A stretch of 37,651 bases of DNA from Oscillospiraceae bacterium (GTDB taxonomy: Bacteria; Bacillota; Clostridia; Oscillospirales; Oscillospiraceae). The stretch lies in contig WRJA01000016.1 of assembly GCA_009782435.1 (NCBI GenBank), forward strand, positions 1 through 37,651, in the 5' to 3' direction. A program made the position numbers and the translations under genes. The notes under the pieces were generated by a model. It saw only the letters and a list, made by a program, of their open reading frames with translations, searched no databases and was not told where the DNA came from. Of this stretch, positions 1 to 7,286 are shown piece after piece (within the stretch, counting starts at the first letter, position 1; each line of letters begins with the position of its first letter).

Positions 1-45
1 ATCAAAATCATCGGCGCCGAATGACCGAAAACCCGCTTCTTTCAT
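1..45 (-). CDS. possible start of a further gene, cut by the window edge
   Basis: Downstream of pckG on the same strand an ATG at 45..43 opens a frame that stays open to position 1 and would encode MKEAGFRSFGADDFD. No convincing ribosome binding site is seen in front of it; instead a short GC-rich inverted repeat (46-60) lies there. It may be the first codons of the next gene of the operon or simply chance. Nothing can be said about function. Confidence 0.25.
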   Translation of the reverse strand, partial: MKEAGFRSFGADDFD

Positions 46-60
46 AAGCCGGACCGGCTT
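46..60 (-). terminator. short inverted repeat after pckG
   Basis: AAGCCGGACCGGCTT is a perfect palindrome with six pairs around a 3-nt loop, 12 nt after the pckG stop codon. There is no T-run behind it on the minus strand, so it is a weak terminator candidate at best. Confidence 0.2.
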
Positions 61-71
61 TCGGGCGCTGT

Positions 72-1841
72 TTACTCCATAGTCCCGACATTGTTTTCCA
101 ATATTTCAAGCTGCCGCAAAAGCTCTTCCGGAAGCTTACCGCCGAACTTTGAGTAAAACTCCCTGATTTCCCCGCATTCGGACTCCCACAAGGATTTGTC
201 CGCGGACAAAAGCCGTTCAAGCGCCTCCGGCGAAATATCCAATCCGTCTGTATTGATATCCGAGACCTTGGGGATGAAACCCAAAGGGGATATGTCGGCT
301 TCGACCTCGTCAAAGCAACGGGCCAATATCCACTCCAGCACGCGAATGTTTTCTCCGAAACCGGGCCAAATAAAACTGCCGTCGTCATTTTTTCTGAACC
401 AGTTAACGCTGAATATTTTCGGCGCTTTTTCAAGCCCGGCTCCCATATTGAGCCAATGCCGCCAATAATCTCCCATGTCATAACCGCAAAACGGCAGCAT
501 AGCCATGGGATCGCGCCTTACGACGCCCACGGCGCCGGCCGCGGCCGCGGTCGTCTCGGAAGCCATGATCGACCCTGCAAAAACCCCGTGCGTCCAATCC
601 CGGCTTTGATAAACCAACGGGGCGGTTTTTGTGCGCCTGCCGCCGAAAACAATGGCGGAGATCGGCACCCCGACCGGGTTGAAATATTCTCGGCTCAAGC
701 ACGGGCAATTCACGGCAGGCGTCGTAAAGCGCGAATTCGGATGCGCTCCGCTGCTGCCGTCATCCGGGTCCCAAGGCTCTCCTTTCCAGTTGACGGCGCC
801 GCGCGGCGGGTTCCCGTCAAGCCTTTCCCACCATACGGTGTTTTCTTTTGTTAAAACCACGTTCGTATAGAGCGTGTTTTTTTTGATCGCGGCCAAAGCG
901 TTTGGGTTGGATCTCTCATTCGTTCCGGGCAGCACTCCGAAAAAGCCGTTTTCGGGGTTCACAGCCCAAAGCCTTCCGTCTTCACCGGGCTTGAGCCAAG
1001 CTATGTCATCCCCCACGCATCTGATTTTCCAGCCCTTGTCGCGATAGATTTCAGGCGGTACAAGCATTGCGAGATTTGTTTTTCCGCAGGCGGACGGAAA
1101 GGCCGCGGACAAATACCTCACCCTGCCTTTGGGGTCCTCGACCTCTAAAATAAGCATATGCTCAGCCAGCCGGTTTTCATCCCGGCCCGATACGGAAGCC
1201 ATGCGCAAAGCGAAGCATTTCTTCCCGAGCAGCACGTTTCCTCCGTACGCGGAATTCACCGATATGATAGTTTTATCCTCGGGAAAGTGAGCTATATACC
1301 GCTGTTCCGGGTCAAGTTTCGCTTTCGTGTGCAGCCCCTTGATAAAATCCGAGCCGGAGCCGAGCGCCTTATAGACCTCTTTTCCCATATGCGTCATTAT
1401 CGCCATGGATAATACGACATAGACGGAATCCGTCAGTTCTATGCCGTATTTTGCAAATTCCGAGCCGATGACGCCGAGGGAATAAGGTATCACATACATG
1501 GTACGGCCGCGCATGGCTCCTGTGCATATATCCCTCAGCTTGCCGTACATTTCTTCGGGCGCCATCCGGTTATTTGTGGGCCCCGCTCCACTCGGGTCTT
1601 TTGTGCATATGAACGTACGCTCCTCAACGCGAGCCACGTCGCGGGGATCGCTCCTGTGCAGAAAACACCCGGGCAGCTCCTTTTCATTGAGTTTGATGAT
1701 CTCCCCTGTTTTTACAGCTTCAAGGCGAAGCTTTGCAAGCTGCTCTTCGCTTCCGTCTATCCACACCGTTTCGTCGGGCTGAGTCATTGCGATAACTTCG
1801 TTTATCCACTCCGTCACAAAGCGGTTGTCAGTAAGTTCCAC
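72..1841 (-). CDS. pckG: phosphoenolpyruvate carboxykinase (GTP type)
   Basis: Cytosolic enzyme that interconverts oxaloacetate plus GTP and PEP plus CO2 plus GDP. The protein is about 589 residues, the normal size for the GTP family, and not the shorter ATP type. Visible motifs are the kinase-1a P-loop FPSACGKTN (about residues 248-256), the following kinase-2 stretch GDDIAWLKPGEDG, and the family blocks NPENGFFGVLPGTN and ENIRVLEWI. The frame extends upstream to 1925, but that would run into rsmA. The GTG at 1841 has GGGAGGTG (1846-1853) at good distance and yields the family-like start VELTDNRFVTEWI, so I chose it. It begins 25 nt after the rsmA stop, so it is probably the last known gene of the ylxM-ffh operon. 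In an anaerobe it could run in the anaplerotic direction, fixing CO2 onto PEP; that is inference. Confidence 0.95.
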   Translation of the reverse strand: MELTDNRFVTEWINEVIAMTQPDETVWIDGSEEQLAKLRLEAVKTGEIIKLNEKELPGCFLHRSDPRDVARVEERTFICTKDPSGAGPTNNRMAPEEMYGKLRDICTGAMRGRTMYVIPYSLGVIGSEFAKYGIELTDSVYVVLSMAIMTHMGKEVYKALGSGSDFIKGLHTKAKLDPEQRYIAHFPEDKTIISVNSAYGGNVLLGKKCFALRMASVSGRDENRLAEHMLILEVEDPKGRVRYLSAAFPSACGKTNLAMLVPPEIYRDKGWKIRCVGDDIAWLKPGEDGRLWAVNPENGFFGVLPGTNERSNPNALAAIKKNTLYTNVVLTKENTVWWERLDGNPPRGAVNWKGEPWDPDDGSSGAHPNSRFTTPAVNCPCLSREYFNPVGVPISAIVFGGRRTKTAPLVYQSRDWTHGVFAGSIMASETTAAAAGAVGVVRRDPMAMLPFCGYDMGDYWRHWLNMGAGLEKAPKIFSVNWFRKNDDGSFIWPGFGENIRVLEWILARCFDEVEADISPLGFIPKVSDINTDGLDISPEALERLLSADKSLWESECGEIREFYSKFGGKLPEELLRQLEILENNVGTME

Positions 1842-1845
1842 GCCG

Positions 1846-1853
1846 CACCTCCC
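1846..1853 (-). promoter_or_regulatory. ribosome binding site deciding the pckG GTG start
   Basis: GGGAGGTG on the minus strand, 4 nt before the GTG at 1841. Upstream in-frame start codons have no comparable site and would overlap rsmA. Confidence 0.7.
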
Positions 1854-1866
1854 GTATTTCTGTATA

Positions 1867-2745
1867 TTATGTTTCTCCCCGTGCTGATCCCGCCGCGTCC
1901 GACATCCTGTCAGATAATTCGGCAAATTCCGGAATACCGAGCGTTTCGCCCCGGGCGTCCGGAGCTATACCGCATGATCTTATCGCAAGTTCGATATCCG
2001 CTTTTAAACACTCGGGAAATCCCGCGGCAAGCGCGTTACGCAAGGTTTTGCGCCTCTGCCCGAAAGCGCTGCGTACCGTTCTGAAAAACATTTTCTCGCT
2101 GACCACCGCTCTCGGCGGAGATTTCCTCGGTAAAAGCCGTATCACGCTGCCGCTGACCTCAGGTTTGGGTATAAAACATTCGGGCGAAACGTCAAACAGC
2201 ATTTCAGTCTCGGCGTGCCAATTCACAAAAACCGTAAACGCCCCGTATTCGGGCGTTCCCGGCGCGGCGCATAAACGCCGCGCCGTTTCGCTTTGTATCA
2301 TGACCGTTATTTCTTCAAACAAACCCGATTCAAGAATCTTCGTGAGCAGCGGTGAAGTGATGTTATATGGCAAATTGGCGCACACCGCAGGCCTGAGTCC
2401 GTTAAAAGCGCGTGAAACAAGCTCTTTGATATCCGTTTTTAATATGTCGCCGAAAATCAGTTCAACATTGTTCAGCCCGGTTAAGGTCTCGGCAAGAATC
2501 GGCTCAAGCGAACGGTCTATTTCAACCGCAACGACTTTATCGGCCGAGCGCGACAGGACCCGGGTAAGGCAGCCGATCCCGGGACCGACTTCAAGCACGC
2601 CGGTTTGAGCGTCCGTACCGGTCAGAGCGACCATGCGCTCCGGAATCAGAGAAGTTATAAGAAAATTCTGCCCTTTTGATTTTGAGAATCTGAAGCCGTG
2701 CCTCGAAAGCAGTTCGCGCATCTGTCCCGCATTTTCCGGAAACAC
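1867..2745 (-). CDS. rsmA: 16S rRNA dimethyladenosine transferase (KsgA)
   Basis: SAM-dependent enzyme that dimethylates two adjacent adenines near the 3' end of 16S rRNA during late small-subunit assembly. It contains the N-terminal SKGQNFL block, the SAM-binding motif LEVGPGIGCLT, the catalytic NLPYNITSPLL motif and the C-terminal FGQRRKTLRNAL signature. The open frame runs up to 2841 inside coaW, but the GTG at 2745, with GGAGAG at about 2750-2755, gives 292 residues, the usual length. That start lies one base after the coaW stop codon (TGA C GTG), a spacing typical of translational coupling. The pckG gene follows 25 nt downstream. The assignment is firm; only the start codon is a choice. 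Confidence 0.96.
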   Translation of the reverse strand: MFPENAGQMRELLSRHGFRFSKSKGQNFLITSLIPERMVALTGTDAQTGVLEVGPGIGCLTRVLSRSADKVVAVEIDRSLEPILAETLTGLNNVELIFGDILKTDIKELVSRAFNGLRPAVCANLPYNITSPLLTKILESGLFEEITVMIQSETARRLCAAPGTPEYGAFTVFVNWHAETEMLFDVSPECFIPKPEVSGSVIRLLPRKSPPRAVVSEKMFFRTVRSAFGQRRKTLRNALAAGFPECLKADIELAIRSCGIAPDARGETLGIPEFAELSDRMSDAAGSARGET

Positions 2746-2746
2746 G

Positions 2747-3556
2747 TCAACTCTCCGCTCGCGCTCTAAAAGCGGCGCCGACAGCCGTCGCGCAGGCGGC
2801 ATGTTCGGCAATAACATATTCAATGCCGTAGTGTTTCTCAAAACCGGCGAAAATATCGGGAGCGGCTTTCAATTTTGTTAAAGCTCCGGTTATTACGGCG
2901 CGTCGCATGCCCGCGCCGTTGCAAGCCAGCATCGTCATACTCCCGACGACCTGAAGTATCATATTTATAATGCCGCAGGCCCAGTCTTCATTTGACGTTT
3001 CGCGGTTTGCTTTTGCCAGATTTGACGCCGTAAGGCCGGGATCAAGGGTGGCATCCCCGGGAAACAGGTCTCCGATGAGAAGATCGGTATTCTCCGGCCT
3101 GCCGTTTTCTGACAGCTTATCGGTCAAAGCGACGTCCCGAAATCCCAAAATCTTCCCGGTAAGGCCGCACAGCGTCCCCCCGCCAATTCCGGTGCCGCCC
3201 AAATGCAGAAAGACGCCGCCCCGGGACAAAACGAACGCGGTTCCGGTCCCGACAGCGGCGATGACCGCGTCTTTTCCGCCGGAGAGTCTGGATCCGCCTT
3301 CTCCGATTGCCTCGACCTCGGATATTTTAACTACATGTCTCCCGAGACCGGCAAGATCGGCCCGCCCCGAACGTATCCCCGTCAGCGCAATACAGCCGAT
3401 CTCCGAAAGATCGATACCTTCAGCGGAGAGCAGATCGCACAACAGAGTCCGCGCGGTTGCAACTCCGTTCATCTCATAGCGCGTAAACAGCACTTCATCG
3501 CCTGCCAGTCCCGCTATTTTAACGGCGGACGCACCCATGTCAATGCCGATTATCAT
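2747..3556 (-). CDS. coaW: type II pantothenate kinase
   Basis: Phosphorylates pantothenate, the first step of coenzyme A synthesis. The 269 residues match the length of the type II (staphylococcal CoaW / eukaryotic PanK-like) family of the ASKHA fold. The protein opens with the phosphate-1 motif MIIGIDMGASAVKIAG, carries AVGTGTAF and HLGGTGIGGGTLCGL in the middle, and ends with the adenosine-type motif GAGMRRAVITGAL and ATAVGAAF. The ATG lies inside the last codons of trmD (17-nt overlap) behind a GGAGGA site at proper spacing. The position directly behind trmD, where rplS is found in many Bacillota, is unusual. The type II enzymes studied in staphylococci are reported not to be inhibited by CoA; whether this holds here is unknown. 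Confidence 0.92.
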   Translation of the reverse strand: MIIGIDMGASAVKIAGLAGDEVLFTRYEMNGVATARTLLCDLLSAEGIDLSEIGCIALTGIRSGRADLAGLGRHVVKISEVEAIGEGGSRLSGGKDAVIAAVGTGTAFVLSRGGVFLHLGGTGIGGGTLCGLTGKILGFRDVALTDKLSENGRPENTDLLIGDLFPGDATLDPGLTASNLAKANRETSNEDWACGIINMILQVVGSMTMLACNGAGMRRAVITGALTKLKAAPDIFAGFEKHYGIEYVIAEHAACATAVGAAFRARAES

Positions 3557-4316
3557 ATTTCATGTCCTCCGGGCCGCGTTCTTTTTGTATTTCCTCAGAA
3601 AGCAGCTTGTCGGTTTCGGTCGCCGGAATAAATTTTTCAAACATATCCGGCCTTTTATCCATCGTACGCATAATACTGAGTTTACGCCGGAAGCGATCAG
3701 TGGCGGCGTGATCTCCGTTTCTCAGTATCTCAGGGACGGCGCGTCCTTCCCAGACGCTCGGCCTCGTATACTGCGGATATTCCAACAGCCCGTCCCAATG
3801 ACTCTCACCGGTAAAGCATTCCTCGTTTGACAAAACGCCCGGGATCATCCTGCAAACACAGTCGGCAAGAGCCATTGCGGCGATCTCCCCTCCGGTCAGC
3901 ACAAAATCTCCGAGCGATATTTCTTCGTCGACGCACTCCTCGACGAAGCGCTCGTCCACGCCTTCATAGTGACCGCAAACAAGCACCAACCGGTCATAAT
4001 CCCGGGCAAGCCGTTTCGCGACTCCCTGCGTTAGTGTTTTTCCCTGCGGGGACATGAATACAACGCGTGTTTCGTATCCCGGGGATTTGGAAAGGATGTC
4101 GTCAAGGCACGCCTTGAGAGGCTGCGCCATCATCACGCATCCGCGGCCGCCGCCGTAGGGGTAATCGTCGACCTGACGCTGCTTGTTGTCGGTATAGTCC
4201 CTTATCTGCACGCAGTTTATTTCCAATATCCCTTTTTTTATCGCCCGGCCGATTATACTCTCGCCGAGTACCGCCCGCATCGATTCGGGAAATAAAGTTA
4301 AAATATCTATTCTCAA
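3540..4316 (-). CDS. trmD: tRNA (guanine-37 N1) methyltransferase
   Basis: SPOUT-fold, trefoil-knot enzyme that methylates G37 of tRNAs reading CNN codons and protects against +1 frameshifting. Family motifs are RIDILTLFPE at the N terminus, YPYGGGRGCVM, LVCGHYEGVDERF and LGDFVLTGGEIAAM (the knot), then RMIPGVLSNEE. The start codon is TTG at 4316: the protein begins at the conserved RIDILTLFP block and no better codon exists before the rimM stop 13 nt upstream. The 258 residues include a somewhat long charged tail, which overlaps the start of coaW. It belongs to the classic rpsP-rimM-trmD group. Confidence 0.97.
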   Translation of the reverse strand: MRIDILTLFPESMRAVLGESIIGRAIKKGILEINCVQIRDYTDNKQRQVDDYPYGGGRGCVMMAQPLKACLDDILSKSPGYETRVVFMSPQGKTLTQGVAKRLARDYDRLVLVCGHYEGVDERFVEECVDEEISLGDFVLTGGEIAAMALADCVCRMIPGVLSNEECFTGESHWDGLLEYPQYTRPSVWEGRAVPEILRNGDHAATDRFRRKLSIMRTMDKRPDMFEKFIPATETDKLLSEEIQKERGPEDMKYDNRH

Positions 4317-4329
4317 GCCGTCACCCGTA

Positions 4330-4815
4330 TTACATCCCGTCTATCAGTCTGACGGTGACAATACCCGACTCAATATCGGTATTCATAATGAATTCCGGCG
4401 CCGCAGGTATCAATATTTCTCTTTTACCGCTGACAACATAAACATTGCCGCCCGGCAACACCGATACTTCCGTTATCTTTCCCAAATTATCGCCCGTTTC
4501 GGTGACAACGTCCGCCCCGATTATATCACACAGGAAAAACCTGCCCTCCGGCAGGCGAGCGTCGCCGCGGTCTATGCAAACGGTTTTATTTTTCAGCGGC
4601 ATTGCTCCGTTAACATCCTCTATTCCTTCAAAAGCGGCAATAAGGAAGTTTTTCGAGACTCTGCTTTTTATCACAAAGCGCGGCTCTTCATCAATGTAAA
4701 AGACTTTAAAATCCAGCAAAAACCGAGCGCTGTCAGCCCAAGGCATGATCTTGACCTCGCCTTTAACGCCGTGCGGACCGGTCACTCGCCCCGCCTCCAA
4801 AAGCCTTCCTTTCAT
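4330..4815 (-). CDS. rimM: ribosome maturation factor RimM
   Basis: Binds ribosomal protein S19 and assists maturation of the 30S head. The N-terminal RimM domain shows GRVTGPHGVKGEVKIMPW and the C-terminal PRC-barrel-like half shows LGKITEVSVLPGGNVYVV followed by the REILIPA segment. The open frame begins at a TTG at 4836 that overlaps khpA. I prefer the ATG at 4815 (MKGRLLEAGRV), which gives 161 residues and the short lead-in usual for the family, although no strong ribosome binding site precedes any of the candidates. Translation may depend on coupling to khpA, whose stop lies 10 nt upstream. Confidence 0.93.
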   Translation of the reverse strand: MKGRLLEAGRVTGPHGVKGEVKIMPWADSARFLLDFKVFYIDEEPRFVIKSRVSKNFLIAAFEGIEDVNGAMPLKNKTVCIDRGDARLPEGRFFLCDIIGADVVTETGDNLGKITEVSVLPGGNVYVVSGKREILIPAAPEFIMNTDIESGIVTVRLIDGM

Positions 4816-4825
4816 GCCGGTCACG

Positions 4826-5056
4826 TTAATCGACAATCTCTACCGATATTCTTTTGCCCTGTCTTTGTGCCACGGCTTTCATAATTACTCGTATCTCCTT
4901 AACTATGCGGCCGTGTCTGCCGATGACCTTACCCATATCATCATTTGCGACTCTGACTTCGAATACGGTCTCAGCGCCGACTTGTTTTTCGGTTATCTTA
5001 ACGGCGTCCGGGTCATCCGTCAGGTTTTGAACTATGTAAGTCAAGAGTTCTTTCAT
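4826..5056 (-). CDS. khpA: KH-domain RNA-binding protein KhpA
   Basis: A 76-residue single KH domain protein (YlqC family) with the GxxG loop in GKVIGRHGRIVKEI. In Gram-positive bacteria KhpA pairs with KhpB/EloR as an RNA chaperone that affects cell elongation and small-RNA action. It sits in its conserved position between rpsP and rimM, 15 nt after the rpsP stop. Full length, with an ATG start. Confidence 0.95.
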   Translation of the reverse strand: MKELLTYIVQNLTDDPDAVKITEKQVGAETVFEVRVANDDMGKVIGRHGRIVKEIRVIMKAVAQRQGKRISVEIVD

Positions 5057-5071
5057 GTCACATACCGGGCC

Positions 5072-5311
5072 TCACAAGACTTCCGCTTTTTTCAGCAGAG
5101 TCTTTACCGTGTCTGTGGGCTGCGCGCCGACGGAAATCCAATACTTGGCGCGCTCCGCATCGACCTTTATGTCTGAGGGGTCAGTGAGAGGATTGTAAGT
5201 TCCGATCTCCTCAATGAATCTTCCGTCGCGAGGGTCATGTGAATCTGCGACAACTATCCTGTAGAAAGGATTCTTTTTCGCGCCCATTCTGCGAAGTCTG
5301 ATTTTTACCAT
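5072..5311 (-). CDS. rpsP: 30S ribosomal protein S16
   Basis: 79-residue small-subunit protein with the usual N terminus [20 protein letters not shown] and the conserved [20 protein letters not shown] region. A GAGGTGA ribosome binding site precedes the ATG. It is the first small ribosomal protein gene of the rpsP-khpA-rimM-trmD group and follows ffh after a 58-nt gap that may also hold a weak promoter. Confidence 0.98.
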   Translation of the reverse strand: MVKIRLRRMGAKKNPFYRIVVADSHDPRDGRFIEEIGTYNPLTDPSDIKVDAERAKYWISVGAQPTDTVKTLLKKAEVL

Positions 5312-5369
5312 TTGTATTCACCTCAAAAAATATAGTATGCCCGTTGTTCATGTTGCGTGAAAATATATG

Positions 5370-6710
5370 TCAGAAGCCGAAAGGAAGCATTCCGGGTTTC
5401 CCGAACCTTTTGGATTTCTTACCCCCGGCCATCTGTTTTGCCATAGTTTGCATCATTTCAAATTGCTTGAGCAGCCTGTTTATGTCGACCGTCGACGTCC
5501 CGCTGCCCGCCGCGACGCGTTTTTTCCTGCTGCTGTTCAAAACACCCGGGTTCTCGCGTTCGTATTCGGTCATAGATTGGATTATTGCCGCCGAGCGGAT
5601 AAGCATTTTTTCATCGATCTCGGCTCCGGCGAGCGCCTTGGTGTTGACTCCCGGCAGCATTCCGGCAATTTCTTCCAAGCTTCCGACAGATTTCATCGAT
5701 ATCAGCTGGTCATAATAATCCGTCAGCGTAAATTTATTCTTCATGAGTTTTTCGGCCGCCAATGCGGCTTTCTTCTCATCGAAGCTTTGCTGAGCCTTTT
5801 CTATCAGTGTAATGACATCGCCCATGCCGAGTATACGAGAAGCCATACGTTCGGGATGGAAAGGCTCAATTTTATCAAGTTTTTCTCCGACGCCGATGAA
5901 TTTGACAGGTTTTCCGGTAACCGCGCGGACGGACAGGGCAGCTCCGCCTCTCGTGTCGCCGTCGAGTTTTGTCAGGATCACGCCGTCTATCCCCACGGTT
6001 TCATTAAAGGTCGAAGCCGCGTTGACGGCGTCTTGTCCCGTCATCGCGTCAACAACCAATAAGATTTCTGTCGGATGAGCGGCATTTTTAATGTTTTTTA
6101 ATTCTTCCGTCAGAACATCGTCGGTATGGAGCCGTCCCGCCGTATCAAGCAGCACAAGATCATTTCCGTGCTTCGCGGCGTGTTCGATCGCCGCCTTTGC
6201 GATAACCGCGGGTTCAGCCCCGTCTTTTTGAAATACCGGGATCCCGAGCTGCTCTCCCAAAATTTTGAGCTGCTCCGTCGCCGCGGGGCGGTATATGTCG
6301 CATGCGACAAGTAAAGGGCGTTTGCCGTTTTTTTTCATGAGCGCCGCAAGTTTCGCGGCGTTTGTCGTCTTCCCCGCGCCCTGCAGGCCGACAAGCATGA
6401 CCACGCACGGCGAACCGGAATCCGTGTTAAGTTTGACGTTTTGCGATCCCATAAGGGCGCAAAGTTCCTCATTGACGATCTTAATGACCGTTTGAGTCGG
6501 GGTCAGACTCTCCAAAACATCAGCGCCGGCGGCCCTGTCGCCGACAGTCTGTATGAAATCCTTAACAACCTTATAACTGACGTCCGCTTCCAACAGGGCA
6601 AGCCGCACCTCACGCATGGCCTCTTTGATGTCGGCCTGTGTCAGCCGGCCTTTGCCGCTGAGTTTTTTAAAAGCCGCGGACAGTTTATCGGACAGGCTCT
6701 CAAACGCCAT
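5370..6710 (-). CDS. ffh: signal recognition particle GTPase Ffh
   Basis: SRP54 homologue that binds signal sequences and 4.5S/scRNA and delivers nascent membrane proteins to FtsY. The 446 residues show the N-terminal helical bundle, the NG GTPase with P-loop GLQGAGKTT (about 108-116), DTAGRLHTD and TKLDGDTRGGA, and the methionine-rich M domain ending with FEMMQTMAKQMAGG. It follows ylxM after 76 nt with an AAGGAAAG site before the ATG. The ylxM-ffh pairing is the standard Bacillota arrangement. Confidence 0.98.
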   Translation of the reverse strand: MAFESLSDKLSAAFKKLSGKGRLTQADIKEAMREVRLALLEADVSYKVVKDFIQTVGDRAAGADVLESLTPTQTVIKIVNEELCALMGSQNVKLNTDSGSPCVVMLVGLQGAGKTTNAAKLAALMKKNGKRPLLVACDIYRPAATEQLKILGEQLGIPVFQKDGAEPAVIAKAAIEHAAKHGNDLVLLDTAGRLHTDDVLTEELKNIKNAAHPTEILLVVDAMTGQDAVNAASTFNETVGIDGVILTKLDGDTRGGAALSVRAVTGKPVKFIGVGEKLDKIEPFHPERMASRILGMGDVITLIEKAQQSFDEKKAALAAEKLMKNKFTLTDYYDQLISMKSVGSLEEIAGMLPGVNTKALAGAEIDEKMLIRSAAIIQSMTEYERENPGVLNSSRKKRVAAGSGTSTVDINRLLKQFEMMQTMAKQMAGGKKSKRFGKPGMLPFGF

Positions 6711-6752
6711 CGGAGTCTTTCCTTTCTGCCTGAAAAAGAACCGAAAGTCCGC

Positions 6753-6782
6753 GCGCCGCGCGCGATTTCCTGTTCGCGGCGC
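6753..6782 (-). repeat. GC-rich hairpin between ylxM and ffh
   Basis: GCGCCGCG (minus strand) pairs with CGCGGCGC to give an 8-bp stem around a 14-nt loop. It starts within 5 nt of the ylxM stop codon and has no T-run, so it may be an mRNA processing or stability element rather than a terminator. Confidence 0.35.
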
Positions 6783-6786
6783 AGGG

Positions 6787-7140
6787 TCACAGATTTTTCA
6801 ACTCTTCAAGCCGTTCGTGTATAAGGTCGGTCAACTCTCGGGCTTTTCCGTTCGTCATGTCCCGCAGAAGACAAAGCTCATCGGAGGTCCGGGCAATCAG
6901 TTCCCGCCGCTCCTCGTATTTTCGAATAAGCCCCGTTTTCTCTTCCGTTTCAAGCAGCGTGGTTTCCGCGCGCTTGATTATATCCCACACTCCCTGACGC
7001 GTAACACCGTGCTGCTGCGCTATTTCGGCGAGGGACAGGTCTTCGTTGTAATGGAGGTCGAAGTATTCTCTTTGTTTTTCCGTGAGCAGTTCCCCAAAAA
7101 AATCAAACAGCATCGTTCTTCGCAATGTGTCGTCGAGCAT
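6787..7140 (-). CDS. ylxM: YlxM family helix-turn-helix protein
   Basis: A 117-residue UPF0122/YlxM protein, found next to ffh in most Bacillota and reported in streptococci to bind and modulate the SRP. A sigma-like helix-turn-helix is visible in LSLAEIAQQHGVTRQGVWDI, followed by a charged, probably coiled-coil C terminus. The frame could start at 7155, but the ATG at 7140 has GGAGG seven nt upstream, so it is the better start. It is the first gene after the promoter at 7177-7205. Confidence 0.93.
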   Translation of the reverse strand: MLDDTLRRTMLFDFFGELLTEKQREYFDLHYNEDLSLAEIAQQHGVTRQGVWDIIKRAETTLLETEEKTGLIRKYEERRELIARTSDELCLLRDMTNGKARELTDLIHERLEELKNL

Positions 7141-7161
7141 GAAAATCCTCCGCAAAAAAGC

Positions 7162-7182
7162 TATACACTGCGTTACAGTATA
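7162..7182 (-). promoter_or_regulatory. imperfect inverted repeat over the -10 box of the ylxM promoter
   Basis: On the minus strand the sequence reads TATACTG-N5-CAGTGTATA, two arms that match except for an extra GT in the second. It covers the -10 hexamer and the start region, where an operator would act. No regulator can be named. Confidence 0.25.
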
Positions 7183-7205
7183 TGTCCTTTGCGGAGTGGT
7201 GTCAA
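7177..7205 (-). promoter_or_regulatory. sigma-A promoter of the ylxM-ffh-rpsP operon
   Basis: TTGACA (7200-7205) and TATACT (7177-7182) on the minus strand with a 17-bp spacer: a near-consensus housekeeping promoter. The predicted start lies about 30 nt before the ylxM ATG. It could drive the whole nine-gene block. Confidence 0.85.
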
Positions 7206-7286
7206 GTGTTTTTGTTTGTCAGCTGTGTCCGGATGTAAAAACAGCATTTTTTGCCGACGGATCTTCTCGTTTAACTCGGATTTCGC

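Noticed and set aside
8-481. Antisense-like frame overlapping the end of pckG
   Set aside because: It lies in another frame of the same strand inside pckG, whose protein is clearly conserved through to its stop.
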